From assembly GCA_030835065.1 (NCBI GenBank), contig JAUQWR010000833.1:1-5750 (forward strand): 5,750 nt of DNA, given 5' to 3'. This DNA comes from Candidatus Kapaibacterium sp. GTDB taxonomy: Bacteria > Bacteroidota > Ignavibacteria > Kapaibacteriales > UBA2268. How positions within the stretch are numbered: position 1 is the stretch's first letter; each line of letters opens with the position of its first letter. The position numbers and the translations under genes are program-made. Positions 4,767 to 5,750 of the stretch are shown piece after piece. The notes beneath the pieces were generated by a model, which did not search any database, was not told the DNA's origin, and saw only the letters and a list, made by a program, of their open reading frames with translations.

Positions 4767-5750
4767 ATGAAAGAAAACAAAGAAAAATTCAATCTGATAA
4801 GATTGGCGATGGAGCACAAGCAAATATCGCTTTTACTTACTTTAGTGCTGGTATGCTGTGGTATTTATTCCTTATTTAATATGCCTCGCCAAGAATTTCC
4901 ACAATTCACAATCCGCCAAGGTGTTGTAATTGCCGTAATGCCAGGTGCCAGTAGTCAGGATGTTGAAAATAGACTTACTCAACCAATAGAGAATTATCTG
5001 TTCAGCTTTTCAGAGGTTAATAAAAAGAAAACATATTCTCATTCAAAAGATGGTATTGCGTATATTTTTGTCGAATTAGATGAAAACGTAACAGAACCGT
5101 CGGAGTTTTGGTCGAAAATAAAACATGGACTAAACAATATGAGAATGCAGCTGCCAAGCGATGTTGCTGCGATAATAGTTAATGATGATTTTGGTAATAC
5201 TTCTGCTATGCTCATTAGCATGGAATCTGAGACTCGAAGCTACAAAGAATTGAATAATTATATGAAAAGCTTAGAATCTCAGCTTAGAAAAAATCCTGCT
5301 GTCTCAAGATTGAATCGCTCTGGTATGCAGGAAGAAGAAATTAAAATATATCTGCAGACTGAGAAATTGTCTTATTATGGAATTAAACCTTTGGGTATAT
5401 ATCAAGCTTTTAATAACGAAGGGAAAATTAATTACTCCGGCGATATTAAAAGCGAAGATATAGAGATGCCAATTAAAGTTTCGGCAAGATATAAAACTAT
5501 CGAGGATGTTGGCGAGCAAATAATATATTCTGGACAAGACGGTTCGATTGTCAGGCTTAAAGATGTTGCTACAATCAAGCGCGAAACAAAAGAATTAGAA
5601 TCATATATTACTAATAATGGCACCAAGAGTATTATACTTTCAATCGAAATGCTTCCGGGAAATAATATTGTGGCATTTGGTGAAGAAGTAAATCAAATTA
5701 TTGAAAATTATCAGAAAAGCTTGCCTCAGGATGTTAAAATTCAAACAATT
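4767..5750 (+). CDS. RND efflux permease, AcrB-like (N-terminal third; 3' end outside window)
   Basis: The frame is open from ATG 4767 to the right edge, giving 328 complete codons of a family usually about 1000-1050 aa. GAGG (4755-4758), overlapping the stop codon of the adaptor gene, sits 8 nt before the ATG, so the two are translated together. Residues 1-19 are cytoplasmic, 20-38 the first membrane helix. The porter domain then begins with MPRQEFPQFTIRQG (39-52), MPGASSQDVENRLTQPIE (58-75), KKKTYSHSKDGIAYIFVELD (87-106) and continues through the PN2-type segments to the edge. These strings fit the proton-driven HAE/AcrB group, in a subfamily I remember from Bacteroidota. The motif aspartates of TM4 that carry protons lie beyond the window, so activity cannot be judged. 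Together with the adaptor and an outer-membrane channel it would export toxic compounds. Confidence 0.93.
   Translation, partial: MKENKEKFNLIRLAMEHKQISLLLTLVLVCCGIYSLFNMPRQEFPQFTIRQGVVIAVMPGASSQDVENRLTQPIENYLFSFSEVNKKKTYSHSKDGIAYIFVELDENVTEPSEFWSKIKHGLNNMRMQLPSDVAAIIVNDDFGNTSAMLISMESETRSYKELNNYMKSLESQLRKNPAVSRLNRSGMQEEEIKIYLQTEKLSYYGIKPLGIYQAFNNEGKINYSGDIKSEDIEMPIKVSARYKTIEDVGEQIIYSGQDGSIVRLKDVATIKRETKELESYITNNGTKSIILSIEMLPGNNIVAFGEEVNQIIENYQKSLPQDVKIQTI

Noticed and set aside
5039..5626. Several minus-strand open frames at the right end
   Set aside because: All lie opposite the open RND permease frame, whose conserved motifs show that the plus strand is coding.

Overview
The window looks like chromosomal DNA of an AT-rich, Gram-negative bacterium of the Bacteroidota/Chlorobiota–Ignavibacteria–Kapabacteria group. 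Three things point there. The first protein ends in a type IX secretion (T9SS) C-terminal sorting domain. At least two upstream regions carry the Bacteroidota-type TTTG / TAnnTTTG promoter pattern. The RND pump at the right end resembles a subfamily I associate with Bacteroidota. One gene has a strong GGAGG ribosome site, which is less usual in classical Bacteroidetes and fits the Ignavibacteria/Kapabacteria side. The lineage call is inference; there is no rRNA or marker gene here.

Layout, left to right. Bases 1-806 hold the 3' end of a large secreted protein, closed by a clear intrinsic terminator. Bases 807-1173 contain no gene; they hold that terminator, a 170-bp intergenic repeat element and a hairpin that probably ends the gene coming from the right. 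Bases 1174-2034 (minus) encode undecaprenyl-diphosphatase (UppP/BacA). A short divergent promoter region separates it from an OsmC/Ohr-family protein (2148-2567), also followed by a strong terminator. Bases 2568-2983 again contain no gene; they hold the terminator, a second copy of the same repeat element and the promoter of the next gene.

Bases 2984-5750 are an efflux module: a TetR/AcrR-family regulator, a lipoprotein periplasmic adaptor and the first 328 codons of an RND inner-membrane permease that runs off the window. Adaptor and permease are 10 bp apart and surely co-transcribed. The regulator is separated from them by 138 bp carrying its own promoter-like sequence. A 19-bp motif occurs once at the expected transcription start of the regulator and twice in front of the adaptor, so I propose it as the regulator's operator. 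In this model the TetR protein represses itself and the pump until a toxic ligand binds it.

The gene content is ordinary. The parts that deserve a second look are the two related intergenic repeat elements, which share modules but have them arranged differently, and the three-copy operator candidate. I see no RNA gene, CRISPR array, transposase or phage gene.
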